Translations under genes and position numbers: made by a program
Notes under the pieces: generated by a model
What the model saw: the letters and a program-made list of their open reading frames with translations, nothing else
What the model was told of the DNA's origin: nothing
Database searches by the model: none
DNA from: Sphingomonas sp. OK281
Lineage (GTDB): Bacteria > Pseudomonadota > Alphaproteobacteria > Sphingomonadales > Sphingomonadaceae
Assembly: GCF_900115295.1 (NCBI RefSeq)
Contig: NZ_FOVZ01000003.1
Span: 434,001-498,000, forward strand
DNA length: 64,000 bases
Reading direction: 5' to 3'
Shown: positions 36,535-44,482 of the stretch, one piece after another
How positions within the stretch are numbered: the stretch's first letter is position 1
How the letters are laid out: every line of letters starts with the position of its first letter

Positions 36535-37302
36535 ATGACCGACGCGCCTGCCGAGATACCGTCGATACCCGCCGCCACGCTCGTCGTGTTTCGCGAAGGC
36601 AATGCGAGGCCACCGCAGTTGCTGATGGTCGAGCGCGCGAAGGCGATGGCGTTCGCCGGTGGTGCGCTTGTGTTCCCCGGCGGGCGAATCGATCCGGGCG
36701 ATCACAGCCTCGCAGCGCTGCTCGATCGCCCCGACGACGACACCGCGGCGCGGATCGCGGCGATCCGCGAGACGATCGAGGAAGCCGGCCTGCCGGTCGG
36801 TTTGTCGCCGATGCCGTCCCCGTCGGCGTTCGAGACGCTGCGAGCCGCGCTCCATGCCGGCACCGCGTTCGGCGAGGCACTGGCGGAGGCGCGCGCCGGC
36901 CTGGACCTCGATACACTGGAATATTTTGCGCGCTGGCGACCCGCGCACGCCCATGCCCGAATTTTCGATACACGATTCTATCTGGCCCGGTTGCCGGCTG
37001 GTGCACCCGACGCGCGGGTCGACGCGACGGAGAATGTCCGGCTGTTCTGGGCGACCGCGGCCGATGTCCTGGCGGAGGCGGATGCGGGGCGCGCTACGAT
37101 CATCTTCCCGACGCGGCGCAATCTCGAACGGCTGGCGCAGTTCGCCGACCTGGATGCGGCCCTTGCCGACGCGCGGGCGCATCCGGTGCGGACGGTGACG
37201 CCCTGGACCGAGATGCGCGACGGCATCGAACATCTCTGCATCCCCGACGATCTCGGCTATCCGGTGACATCGGAGCCGATGTCGGACGCGGTGCGAGGGT
37301 GA
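36535..37302 (+). CDS. NUDIX hydrolase
   Basis: A 255-aa protein of the larger NUDIX type. The core GGRIDPGDHS begins the NUDIX box, then an insertion of ~20 residues precedes the conserved RETIEEAGL, which carries the metal-binding Glu residues. The insertion is characteristic of the NUDT8/NUDT7/RppH-unlike CoA-type and related branches. Substrate unknown. ATG 36535 is chosen; an upstream codon would add 25 unlike residues. Two nucleotides separate its stop from the extensin-like gene. Confidence 0.87.
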   Translation: MTDAPAEIPSIPAATLVVFREGNARPPQLLMVERAKAMAFAGGALVFPGGRIDPGDHSLAALLDRPDDDTAARIAAIRETIEEAGLPVGLSPMPSPSAFETLRAALHAGTAFGEALAEARAGLDLDTLEYFARWRPAHAHARIFDTRFYLARLPAGAPDARVDATENVRLFWATAADVLAEADAGRATIIFPTRRNLERLAQFADLDAALADARAHPVRTVTPWTEMRDGIEHLCIPDDLGYPVTSEPMSDAVRG

Positions 37303-37303
37303 C

Positions 37304-38032
37304 ATGCGGGCGGTGCGGCTGACCCTGGGCTGGCTGGTCGGGCTTGCGGTTGTCGCGACGCTGGCGCTGATGCTCTGGGCGATGGCCCGCGGACGCCCCC
37401 AGGACCTGCCCTGGACGCCGCTCGATCTCGGGCAGCCGATCGGCATGTTCACCGGGCGAAAGCTAACGGCGCTGACCGAGGATTTCCCGCAGTGCCGCGC
37501 TTTGCTCGATCGCGCGGGCGTTCGCTACACGGTCCTGCCGCCGCGCAAGGATGAAGGGCAGTGTGGCTATGCGGATGGCGTCAGGCTGACCGGCGGCGCG
37601 CGAGAGATCGCCTTCGTGCCCGCGGGACTCGGCGTCGCCTGCCCCGTCGCCGCGGCGCTGTCGATGTGGGAATGGAACGTCGTCCAACCCGCCGCCGAGC
37701 GGCATTTCGGCGCGCGGGTCGCGAGTATCGATCATTTCGGCAGCTATAGTTGCCGCCGGATCTACGGTCGCGACGCGGGCAACTGGAGCGAGCATTCCAC
37801 CGCCGACGCGGTCGACATCGCCGGCTTCCGCCTGACCGACAGCACGCGCGTCACGGTCGCGCGGGACTGGAAGGGTGACGACGCCAAGTCGGCCTTCCTG
37901 CGTGAGGTGCGGGATGGTGCCTGCACGCTGTTCGCGACGACCTTGTCCCCGGATTACAATGCCGCACACGCCGATCACCTGCATCTAGATCAGGCGAACC
38001 GTGGATCGATGGGCTGGCGCGCGTGTCGGTGA
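37304..38032 (+). CDS. Extensin-like C-terminal domain protein, membrane-anchored
   Basis: A 242-aa protein with one N-terminal transmembrane segment (residues ~8-28). The rest is the extensin-like C-terminal domain common in proteobacteria: QCRALLDRAGV, ACPVAAALSMWE, SYSCRR, SEHSTADAVDI and AHADHLHLDQ. The two His-containing segments resemble the zinc site of D-Ala-D-Ala carboxypeptidase-like (peptidase M15) folds, suggesting a periplasmic cell-wall hydrolase, which is inference. Probably cotranscribed with the NUDIX gene. Confidence 0.85.
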   Translation: MRAVRLTLGWLVGLAVVATLALMLWAMARGRPQDLPWTPLDLGQPIGMFTGRKLTALTEDFPQCRALLDRAGVRYTVLPPRKDEGQCGYADGVRLTGGAREIAFVPAGLGVACPVAAALSMWEWNVVQPAAERHFGARVASIDHFGSYSCRRIYGRDAGNWSEHSTADAVDIAGFRLTDSTRVTVARDWKGDDAKSAFLREVRDGACTLFATTLSPDYNAAHADHLHLDQANRGSMGWRACR

Positions 38033-38110
38033 CCACGATGGCTTGGGTGGTTCAGATGTGGAGCGCGTAACCACTCCTTCCTCAACTAAGATGTTCCCGC
38101 GTCTACCGGC

Positions 38111-38217
38111 TACCACCCCGGCGAACGCCGGGGCCCAATTGGGGGACGCTGATGACGAGGTTCGCACGTCGTTACGACAACCTCACCGATTGGGCCCCGG
38201 CCTTCGCCGGGATGGTG
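38111..38217. repeat. Palindromic repeat, family A (CACCCCGGCGAAnGCCGGGG type)
   Basis: 107 bp with arms CACCCCGGCGAACGCCGGGG at the left and CCCCGGCCTTCGCCGGGATG at the right, each flanked inside by a CCAATTGG-like word. A second copy of the same length is at 52393-52499. Confidence 0.88.
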
Positions 38218-38260
38218 ACCGATCCGACGCCTGTTGCAGCTCAAGTAAGGAAAGCTTCAA

Positions 38261-38382
38261 TCCTCCCCCGCCAGGGGGAGGTGGCTGGCTCTTGCCAGAC
38301 GCAGGGGGCGGACACGGAACCTACGTTATCGCCGCCTCCCCCTCCGCCGCCTCCGGCGTCACCTCCCCCTAGCGGGGGAGGA
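38261..38382. repeat. Palindromic repeat, family B (TCCTCCCCCGCCAGGGGGAGG type)
   Basis: 122 bp. The left arm TCCTCCCCCGCCAGGGGGAG is followed by GTGGCTGGC; the right arm ends CACCTCCCCCTAGCGGGGGA. A second 122-bp copy is at 42678-42799. Confidence 0.9.
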
Positions 38383-38399
38383 TGAACCACAGCCTAGTC

Positions 38400-38954
38400 T
38401 CAGCTCGCCAGCGTCGTCCCGGAGTCCACCTTCTCGACCCAGTACGGAAAGAAGGCCGGCTGCCGGTTCGACCAGCCCGACGCCGTCGCAGCCGCCTCGC
38501 TGATCGACTGGAGCAGTTTCCGCCGCAATTCCGGATGCAGATGCGGCAGCGCCGCCGCCGCGCAGAATGCCGACGGCAGCCAAGGCCGAACCTCCGCGCC
38601 GATCAACCGCTCGTACAGGAAGCGCAACGCCGAGAAACTCGTCAGCCGCCCCTGCCCCAGGTCGAACGCCACCAGCGTCATCAACGGCGCCAGGAACGGC
38701 TCGATCGCATCCAGGCCGCTGTCGTCCGGCACCATCGCGCGCAGATCGGGGAGGTTGTTGTAAAGCCGCGCTTGCGCCCTGATGCTTGCCGCCTCGACCA
38801 CATCGCGCGACCAGCGCTGCATCGCATCCTCGCGGTCCAGGCCTACATCGAGCGAACGCCGGATATACCGCTGCGTCGAACTCGGAAAAGCCGCGAATTC
38901 CTTCATCTCGGCGAGGGTCATCGATCCCTGTGCCGGTTTCATTCTGGAAGCCAT
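38400..38954 (-). CDS. Uncharacterised helical protein
   Basis: A 184-aa protein, rich in predicted helix, with no signal peptide or membrane segment. The N terminus has MTLAEMKEF and STQRYIRRSLDVG, the C terminus FFPYWVEKVDSG. I do not recognise the family. The codon pattern is like that of its neighbours, so it is probably real. It is transcribed alone on the minus strand, ending at the family B repeat. Confidence 0.7.
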   Translation of the reverse strand: MASRMKPAQGSMTLAEMKEFAAFPSSTQRYIRRSLDVGLDREDAMQRWSRDVVEAASIRAQARLYNNLPDLRAMVPDDSGLDAIEPFLAPLMTLVAFDLGQGRLTSFSALRFLYERLIGAEVRPWLPSAFCAAAALPHLHPELRRKLLQSISEAAATASGWSNRQPAFFPYWVEKVDSGTTLAS

Positions 38955-39135
38955 GTCGTCACCCCGCTCTCGTCAAGGAACCGGCAGACTATGCGCTCGG
39001 ATGGTTAACAACGACCCTAATGCGCGTCATCTTTCCGTAACACCAAGCGACCATGAAAGCTGTTGCGCTGCAACAAGGCTGCGACGAACCGAACGAAACT
39101 AAGCGATTTGATCGTCTTGCGAGGCGTTTGGGCAA

Positions 39136-39166
39136 CAAAAAAGCGCCGGTCGTTGCCGACCGACGC
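39136..39166 (-). terminator. Rho-independent terminator of the 99-aa protein gene
   Basis: On the minus strand GCGTCGGTCG pairs with CGACCGGCGC (one G-U) across a GCAA tetraloop, followed by six T. It lies 24 nt after the stop at 39191. Confidence 0.92.
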
Positions 39167-39190
39167 CCGTTCGTTGAGCAGATGCAAGGG

Positions 39191-39490
39191 TTACGCCTGC
39201 TTTTCGCGCAGCGCTCGTTCTGCGTCCTCGTCATAGCCCGAAGATTTTGCCGGCTCGCTGCCCGACCCCGGCTGCGTCGCCGAAATCGGATCGCTGCCGT
39301 CCATCGACTCGTCGAGCCCGTTGTCGAGACGTGCGTCGGCGCTATCCGGGTTCTTCTGCAGCCGCTTGCCGATCGACTTGTCCTGGCCCGCTTCCTGGCG
39401 CGGATCGCGACCGGAGCTCTTGCCCTCGGCATCCTTGTCGTCGGGCGCTACGGACAGGCTATCCAGCGCGCTCTTGTCTATGTCGGTCAT
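39191..39490 (-). CDS. Small acidic, probably disordered protein under an EcfG-type promoter
   Basis: A 99-aa hydrophilic protein, rich in Asp, Ser, Gly, Lys and Glu, with no hydrophobic core and no Cys or Trp (for example PDDKDAEGKSSGRDPRQEAG). It looks intrinsically disordered. A perfect GGAAC-N16-CGTT promoter sits 33 nt before its ATG, and a strong terminator follows the stop, making a complete single-gene stress-response unit. Function unknown; a protective or hydrophilin-like role is a guess. Confidence 0.82.
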   Translation of the reverse strand: MTDIDKSALDSLSVAPDDKDAEGKSSGRDPRQEAGQDKSIGKRLQKNPDSADARLDNGLDESMDGSDPISATQPGSGSEPAKSSGYDEDAERALREKQA

Positions 39491-39522
39491 TGCGACGTCC
39501 CTTTTTAATCTTGGCGATGACC

Positions 39523-39547
39523 AACGGTCGAAGGGGCGGACCGTTCC
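39523..39547 (-). promoter_or_regulatory. EcfG general-stress sigma factor promoter
   Basis: On the minus strand GGAAC (39547-39543), 16 nt, then CGTT (39526-39523). This matches the alphaproteobacterial EcfG consensus exactly, with the -10 element 33 nt before the ATG of the 99-aa protein. Confidence 0.85.
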
Positions 39548-39587
39548 GCCACTGCGCCCCTCCCTGGAAGGGAGGGAAGAACAACCC

Positions 39588-40379
39588 TCAATCCAGCGAT
39601 GTCACCTTGACCGTCTGCTCCCAGAGATACGCCTGCCCAAACACCGTCATGAACGCGATATCCGTCGCATCGCGCCCCACACAGACTCGCGCGATATCGC
39701 TGCACGTCGCCATCTTCGTCGCATCGATGAGCCGCCAGTCCCCCGCCAGCCACAGCTCCGCGACCGCATGGAAGTCGGGCGGATCGACCCCCGGCGCATA
39801 GGCCGACACGCACCGCGCCGGGATCCCGCCCGCCCGCGCGAGCGACACCAGCAGATGCGAATAATCCCGACACACCCCCGAGCGCGATGCAAACGTATCG
39901 AGCGCGGTCGTCTCTCCGCTGCTCGATCCACAGCGGTAGTCGAGCGACTGGTACACCCACTCGGTCAGGGCCGCCGCCAGCGGACCGCCTTCCAGCCCAC
40001 CGAACTCGCGCGCGACGAAGCCCTCGAAACGGTCCGAGGGACAATAGCGACTCGGCATCAGATACGGCGTCAGTTCGCCATCGAGCATCCGCGGCGGCGT
40101 CGCCGGATACAGCTCGAGCTGCACCCGCTCGCGCTTCACCGCGACGATGGCCTTATACTCGGCCGTGAACCGCCCATGCCCGCGCGACCAGCAGCGCTGG
40201 CCAATCCCGTCCTCGCCGCGCACCGCCCGGATCGGGCTGTCGGACCACAAGGTGAGTGATTCGGACTCTATCGTCTGGTCGGCCATCGCCGCCGCCTCGA
40301 TCTGGAGGAGCACATCGGCATCCCCCGTGATCCCGTAATCCAGACGCACGTCGATCGAGAGCCGCATTGCGCGTCCCAT
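39588..40379 (-). CDS. Transglutaminase-like cysteine protease family protein
   Basis: A 263-aa cytoplasmic protein without signal peptide. The N-terminal ~150 residues form the beta-rich bacterial transglutaminase N domain. The catalytic triad is visible: Cys in SGVCRDYSH, His in DFHAVAELWL and Asp in RLIDATK. Such proteins are peptidases or amidases of unknown substrate. ATG 40379 and 40367 are both possible starts. Expressed alone, with the BI-1 terminator just upstream. Confidence 0.88.
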   Translation of the reverse strand: MGRAMRLSIDVRLDYGITGDADVLLQIEAAAMADQTIESESLTLWSDSPIRAVRGEDGIGQRCWSRGHGRFTAEYKAIVAVKRERVQLELYPATPPRMLDGELTPYLMPSRYCPSDRFEGFVAREFGGLEGGPLAAALTEWVYQSLDYRCGSSSGETTALDTFASRSGVCRDYSHLLVSLARAGGIPARCVSAYAPGVDPPDFHAVAELWLAGDWRLIDATKMATCSDIARVCVGRDATDIAFMTVFGQAYLWEQTVKVTSLD

Positions 40380-40394
40380 TCCTGTCCCGAGGCC

Positions 40395-40429
40395 AAAAGA
40401 AAAGGGCCCGGCGGTGTCCCGCCGAGCCC
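40395..40429 (-). terminator. Rho-independent terminator of the BI-1 family gene
   Basis: On the minus strand GGGCTCGGCGG pairs with CCGCCGGGCCC (one G-U) over a 4-nt loop, followed by TTTTCTTTT. It lies 27 nt after the stop. Confidence 0.93.
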
Positions 40430-40455
40430 TGCGTTCGTCACACCCTTAGCGGGAG

Positions 40456-41205
40456 TTAGTTGCGGCTGCTACCAAACAGACGCAGCACGAACATGAACAT
40501 GTTGATGAAGTCGAGGTACAGGCTCAGCGCCGACATGATGACGACCTTGCCGACCATGTCCGTCCCGGCGACCTGCGCATACAGGCTCTTGGTACGCTGC
40601 GTGTCGTAAGCGGTGAGGCCCGCGAACAGCAGCACGCCGACGCCGCTGATGACCAGCTGCATGACGCCCGACTGCAGGAACATGTTGATCAGGCTCGCGA
40701 CCAACAGGCCAACGACACCGATGATCAAGAACGTCCCGAACGCCGACAGGTCGCGCTTGGTGGTGTAGCCGTACAGGCTGAGACCAGCGAAACCGGCTGC
40801 GGTGGCGAAGAACGCACCCGCGATCGACGTGCCGCTATAGACCAGGAAGATGGTCGACATCGACAGGCCCATCAGCACGGCAAAGCCCCAGAAGAGCATC
40901 TGCATCGTGCCCGTCGACATCTTGTTCTGGCCATAGCTCATGCCGAACACGATCGCGAGCGGCGAGAACATGATGACGTACTTCAGGATGCCGCCGCTTA
41001 TGAACACCTGTGCGGCAGGCGATTCTGCGCCGCCCCATGCGAACAGCATCGCGACGATGCCCGTCAGCAGGACAGCCGAGCCCATGTAGTTATACACGGA
41101 CAGCATGTACGACCGCAGACCAGCGTCATAGGCCTCGGTACGCTGGCCCGTGGCCGTCGTTCCGAACGGCGCGGCGCGGGGCCGGGGGTCAGACCAATTA
41201 GCCAT
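40456..41205 (-). CDS. Bax inhibitor-1 / YccA family membrane protein
   Basis: A 249-aa protein with seven hydrophobic segments and a short hydrophilic N terminus. The family pattern includes LRSYMLSVYNYMG early and GLTAYDTQRTKSLY between the last segments, with Asp residues that form the pH-sensing pair in the bacterial homologue. Members leak Ca2+/protons and interact with FtsH in some bacteria. ATG 41205 is preceded by AAGGAG at 11 nt; a longer form from 41232 is less likely. Confidence 0.92.
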   Translation of the reverse strand: MANWSDPRPRAAPFGTTATGQRTEAYDAGLRSYMLSVYNYMGSAVLLTGIVAMLFAWGGAESPAAQVFISGGILKYVIMFSPLAIVFGMSYGQNKMSTGTMQMLFWGFAVLMGLSMSTIFLVYSGTSIAGAFFATAAGFAGLSLYGYTTKRDLSAFGTFLIIGVVGLLVASLINMFLQSGVMQLVISGVGVLLFAGLTAYDTQRTKSLYAQVAGTDMVGKVVIMSALSLYLDFINMFMFVLRLFGSSRN

Positions 41206-41327
41206 TGTGAAATCAGCTCCTTTGTCCGGCATAGTGCCGGTTACAGTGCATATCGTCCTTTACAGGACGCTTTTCAAGCAGAGTGGTTGCATCGGTACGG
41301 TGGTTCGCGGTTAACCTGCCGCAATCC

Positions 41328-41885
41328 ATGATCCGCCTTTTCGTAGCCCTCCGCCCGCCACCCTCTATCCGTCAGAGCTTGCTCGACATAATGGAGGGCG
41401 TGCCGTCCGCCCGCTGGCAGGACGAGGAACAGCTGCACGTGACGCTGCGCTTCATCGGCGAGGTCGAACGGCCGGTCGCCGAGGACATCGCGGTCGCGCT
41501 GAGCCAAGTCGTCGCGCCGATCCCTAGCGTCTCGTTGACCGGAGTCGGGCGGTTCGAGAAACGCGGGCGGACCGATACGCTCTGGGCTGGCGTCACGCCA
41601 CACGGTGCGCTCACCGCGCTCCACCGCAAGGTCGATCAGGCGTGCGTTCGCGCCGGCCTTCCGCCCGAACACCGCTCCTATCTGCCGCACGTCACGGTTG
41701 CACGACTGGCGCGGTCGGCGGGCGTGGGGTTCGCGATCGAAGACTGGCTCGCGACCCACGCCGCACTGTCGAGCGCGCCCTTCCCGCTACCCCATCTCGT
41801 GCTGTACCAGAGCCACCTCGGCCGCGACGGCGCGACGTACGAACCGGTCGCACGCTGGGCGCTCGATACCGTGGGCGGAACCTGA
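41328..41885 (+). CDS. thpR: RNA 2',3'-cyclic phosphodiesterase
   Basis: A 185-aa 2H-phosphoesterase. The two HxTx motifs are HVTLRF (residue ~38) and HVTVAR (residue ~121), both intact. It opens 2',3'-cyclic phosphates; historically called 2'-5' RNA ligase. The start MIRLFVAL at 41328 is typical of the family. Divergent from the BI-1 gene; 56 nt before the SOD gene. Confidence 0.93.
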   Translation: MIRLFVALRPPPSIRQSLLDIMEGVPSARWQDEEQLHVTLRFIGEVERPVAEDIAVALSQVVAPIPSVSLTGVGRFEKRGRTDTLWAGVTPHGALTALHRKVDQACVRAGLPPEHRSYLPHVTVARLARSAGVGFAIEDWLATHAALSSAPFPLPHLVLYQSHLGRDGATYEPVARWALDTVGGT

Positions 41886-41901
41886 GCCACGGCGGAGGGT
41901 T
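41877..41901 (+). promoter_or_regulatory. Possible EcfG-type promoter of the Cu/Zn SOD gene
   Basis: GGAAC (41877-41881), 16 nt, then GGTT (41898-41901), one base from the consensus CGTT. It overlaps the end of thpR and would place a transcript start ~35 nt before the SOD ATG. Confidence 0.4.
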
Positions 41902-41941
41902 CGCCCAGAGACCAAGCCACAGATCAACAGGGAGAGACATT

Positions 41942-42478
41942 ATGCGGATTGCGACACTGGCACTGCTCGGCGCGGCGACGATCGGGCTGACCGCCTGCGA
42001 GAAGACCGGCATGGAAACCGGCGCACCCGTATCCGGCGGCCAGCGCGCCACCGCGACGCTCCAGACCGCGACCGGCACCGACGTCGGCCGCGCCACCGCC
42101 ACCGAAGTCGCGGGCGGCCTCCGCTTCACGCTCGATGCCAAGGCAATGCCCCCCGGCACGCACGGCGCACACATCCACATGGTCGGCCGCTGCGACGCCC
42201 CCGACTTCGCGACCGCGGGCGGCCATTGGAACCCGACCAACATGAAGCACGGCAGCATGAACCCACAAGGCCCGCACGAAGGCGACCTGCCCAATCTCGT
42301 CATCGGCACCGACGGCCGCGGCACGATCGGCATCACCATTCCGGGCGCGACGATGGCCGGCCTGATGGACGCGGACGGCTCGGCCTTCGTGGTACATGCG
42401 GGTCCGGACGACCTGATGACCGACCCGTCCGGCAACAGCGGGGGGCGCATCGCCTGCGGGGTGTTCCAGGCCGGGTAA
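41942..42478 (+). CDS. Cu/Zn superoxide dismutase-like lipoprotein
   Basis: A 178-aa periplasmic protein. The signal peptide ends in a lipobox (IGLTACEKT, Cys19). The metal ligands are present: HIHMVG, GGHWNP, GPHEGDLPN and VVHAGPDD, as well as the active-site Arg in GGRIACGV and the disulfide Cys pair (GRCDAP and IACG). It converts superoxide to H2O2 and O2. The usual P-loop after GGHWNPT holds MKHGSMNPQG, common in proteobacterial forms. Confidence 0.92.
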   Translation: MRIATLALLGAATIGLTACEKTGMETGAPVSGGQRATATLQTATGTDVGRATATEVAGGLRFTLDAKAMPPGTHGAHIHMVGRCDAPDFATAGGHWNPTNMKHGSMNPQGPHEGDLPNLVIGTDGRGTIGITIPGATMAGLMDADGSAFVVHAGPDDLMTDPSGNSGGRIACGVFQAG

Positions 42479-42808
42479 AGCCCGCTCCTACGTTTGTGCT
42501 GGGTAGCGACCGAGTAGCCTCGCAGAAGCGTATCGAGGGTGCGTATCGAAGCACAGGTTCCGCGCACCGACCTGTCCTTCGATACGCCATCTCGATGCGC
42601 TAACGACGCAGCTACTCGACGGCTACTCGGGACGAACGGCGGGCGAGGCTGCAGCGATGGACCTGGAAACCCATCGATCCTCCCCCGCCAGGGGGAGGTG
42701 GCTGGCCCTTGCGAGACGGAGGGGGGGGGAAAGGGAAACCTCTGTTGCGTGTCCTCCCCCTCCGTCCCTACGGCGACACCTCCCCCTGCCGGGGGAGGAT
42801 CGCAAAGC
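42479..42808. other. Gap after the SOD gene, mostly a repeat element
   Basis: No gene in 330 nt. The right part is a family B element (42678-42799). The left part (42520-42620) includes GGTGCGTATCGAAGCAC... and ATACGCCATCTCGATGCGC, a looser mirrored pair without a coding frame. Confidence 0.6.
42678..42799. repeat. Palindromic repeat, family B, second copy
   Basis: 122 bp, the same length as 38261-38382. Arms TCCTCCCCCGCCAGGGGGAG and CTCCCCCTGCCGGGGGAGGA. It ends 10 nt before the stop of the convergent MFS gene. Confidence 0.9.
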
Positions 42809-44377
42809 TCAGACCACCTCCCCAGCCGCCCGCGCCCGCTCCTCCCGCGTAGCCTCGGCCCCAGGCGCCAGCCGGTACGCCGCCACCGCACACACCAAGG
42901 TAATCGGCGTCACCACCAGCAACGACAGCATCCCGATCGACAGGCTCCCGGTCAGCGTCGACACCCGCCCCGCCATATACGGCCCAAGCGCCAGCCCGAT
43001 CAGCGTCGTCCCGATGAAGAACGTCGCGGTCGCCGTCCCGCGCATCCGCGGCAACACCATGTCCTGCGTCGTCGCCGCCGCCGCCCCCAGCGCGCACGAC
43101 GCGGTCAATTGCGCGAGAAAGATCCCGGTATAGAACGCCGCCGGCGACGACGCGGTGAAGGCGAGGATCAGGAACGGCACCGGCACCACCGCGCCGAAGA
43201 TCACCACCCACAACCGCCCCGCCGGATTGCGCTGCCGCAACCGATCCGACACAACCCCGCCGATCGTGAGCCCGAGAAAGCCCGCGGTCGCGCCGAGGCT
43301 GCCGATCATGAACCCCGCCGACGCCGGCGTCGCACCAAGTTCGCGCAACGCATACGGCGCCGCCCAGAAACTCGCCGCATAGCTCAGGAACGCGTTCAGC
43401 CCATACGCCACCACCGTGCACAGGAACGCCGGCGTGCCGACGATCAGCGCAAAGGTCGGCGGATCGCGCCGCTTGAGCGCGGACGCCCACGAGAACACCG
43501 CATACACGCCGATCCCGATCGCCACCCATTGCGGCCAGGGCTCGCCCGCCGCCACAAGCCCCGACACCGCCGCGACCACCAGCGCTAGCGCAACAAGGTT
43601 GTACCCGAGCGCCCGCGCTCCACCCATCGCCGCACCGATCAACGTCAGCGGCGGCACGATCGTCACCAGCTCGGCCCCGAACGCGCGGAACGGCGCCGGG
43701 TGCTTCTCCGGCTCGGGCAGCCCCTCGACCAGGCCCCTGATCGGCTCCTTCAACGTCGCGATCCACACCGCCAGCAACAACCCCGGCACGCCGACCGCCA
43801 TGAACGCCGCCTGCCAGCCGACCAGCCCCAGCGGTCCGCCTCCGGGATAGGCCTTGTTCCAGCCCTGCACGATCAGCCCGCCGATGAACAACGAACAGCC
43901 GCCGCCCACGTACAGCCCCGCGGAATAGATCGACAAAGCGGTCGCGCGCAGCCGCTTGGGGAAATAGTCGGAGATGATCGAGTACGCCGACGGACTCGCG
44001 GTAGCCTCGCCGATCCCCACGCCGATCCGCGCTGCGGCAAGATGCCCGCCGGTCTTCGAAAATCCCGACAATGCGGTCATCACCGACCACAGCGACAACC
44101 CGATCGTCATCAGCCTGACGCGGTGCCAATTGTCCGCCAGCCGCCCGAGCGGAATGCCGAACAGCGAATAGAACACGCCGAACGCGGTGCCGTACAGGAA
44201 CCCAAGATCCTGGTCCTTCAGCCCCAGGTCGCGCTTGATGTCCTCCGCCAGGATCGAGATGATCTGCCGGTCGACGAAGTTCAGGACATAGACGAGGAAC
44301 AGGATCGACAACACGTACCAGGCGTAGCGCGACGCGCCCTTCTCCGGCTCGCCCGTAACGGTTTCGGCGTTCGCCAT
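42809..44377 (-). CDS. MFS transporter, Spinster-like
   Basis: A 522-aa inner-membrane transporter with 12 hydrophobic segments and a long central loop. NFVDRQIISILAEDIKRDLG near TM1, the GRLADNWHRVRL loop between TM2 and TM3, and RIGVGIGEATASPSAYS in TM4 are typical of the Spinster-like branch common in sphingomonads. Substrate unknown; relatives are often annotated near aromatic or lipid metabolism. Transcribed alone. Confidence 0.9.
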   Translation of the reverse strand: MANAETVTGEPEKGASRYAWYVLSILFLVYVLNFVDRQIISILAEDIKRDLGLKDQDLGFLYGTAFGVFYSLFGIPLGRLADNWHRVRLMTIGLSLWSVMTALSGFSKTGGHLAAARIGVGIGEATASPSAYSIISDYFPKRLRATALSIYSAGLYVGGGCSLFIGGLIVQGWNKAYPGGGPLGLVGWQAAFMAVGVPGLLLAVWIATLKEPIRGLVEGLPEPEKHPAPFRAFGAELVTIVPPLTLIGAAMGGARALGYNLVALALVVAAVSGLVAAGEPWPQWVAIGIGVYAVFSWASALKRRDPPTFALIVGTPAFLCTVVAYGLNAFLSYAASFWAAPYALRELGATPASAGFMIGSLGATAGFLGLTIGGVVSDRLRQRNPAGRLWVVIFGAVVPVPFLILAFTASSPAAFYTGIFLAQLTASCALGAAAATTQDMVLPRMRGTATATFFIGTTLIGLALGPYMAGRVSTLTGSLSIGMLSLLVVTPITLVCAVAAYRLAPGAEATREERARAAGEVV

Positions 44378-44482
44378 GATCCCTCCCCGATGTTTTTCGA
44401 GCTATGGGTATCAGAGGCAGGAAGAGAGAAACAGAGCTTTCGGCAGGCTCGGGTACGCCAAAGCTAGCGGTGCACGTCCAAC

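Larger units (their letters stand above)
38033..38399. other. Gap filled by two palindromic repeat elements, no gene
   Basis: The 367-nt gap holds a family A element (38111-38217) and a family B element (38261-38382) and little else. No coding frame is credible. Confidence 0.8.

Noticed and set aside
39053..39508. 151-codon plus-strand frame opposite the 99-aa gene
   Set aside because: It runs through the terminator hairpin and the EcfG-controlled gene; the minus-strand gene has promoter, ribosome binding site and terminator.
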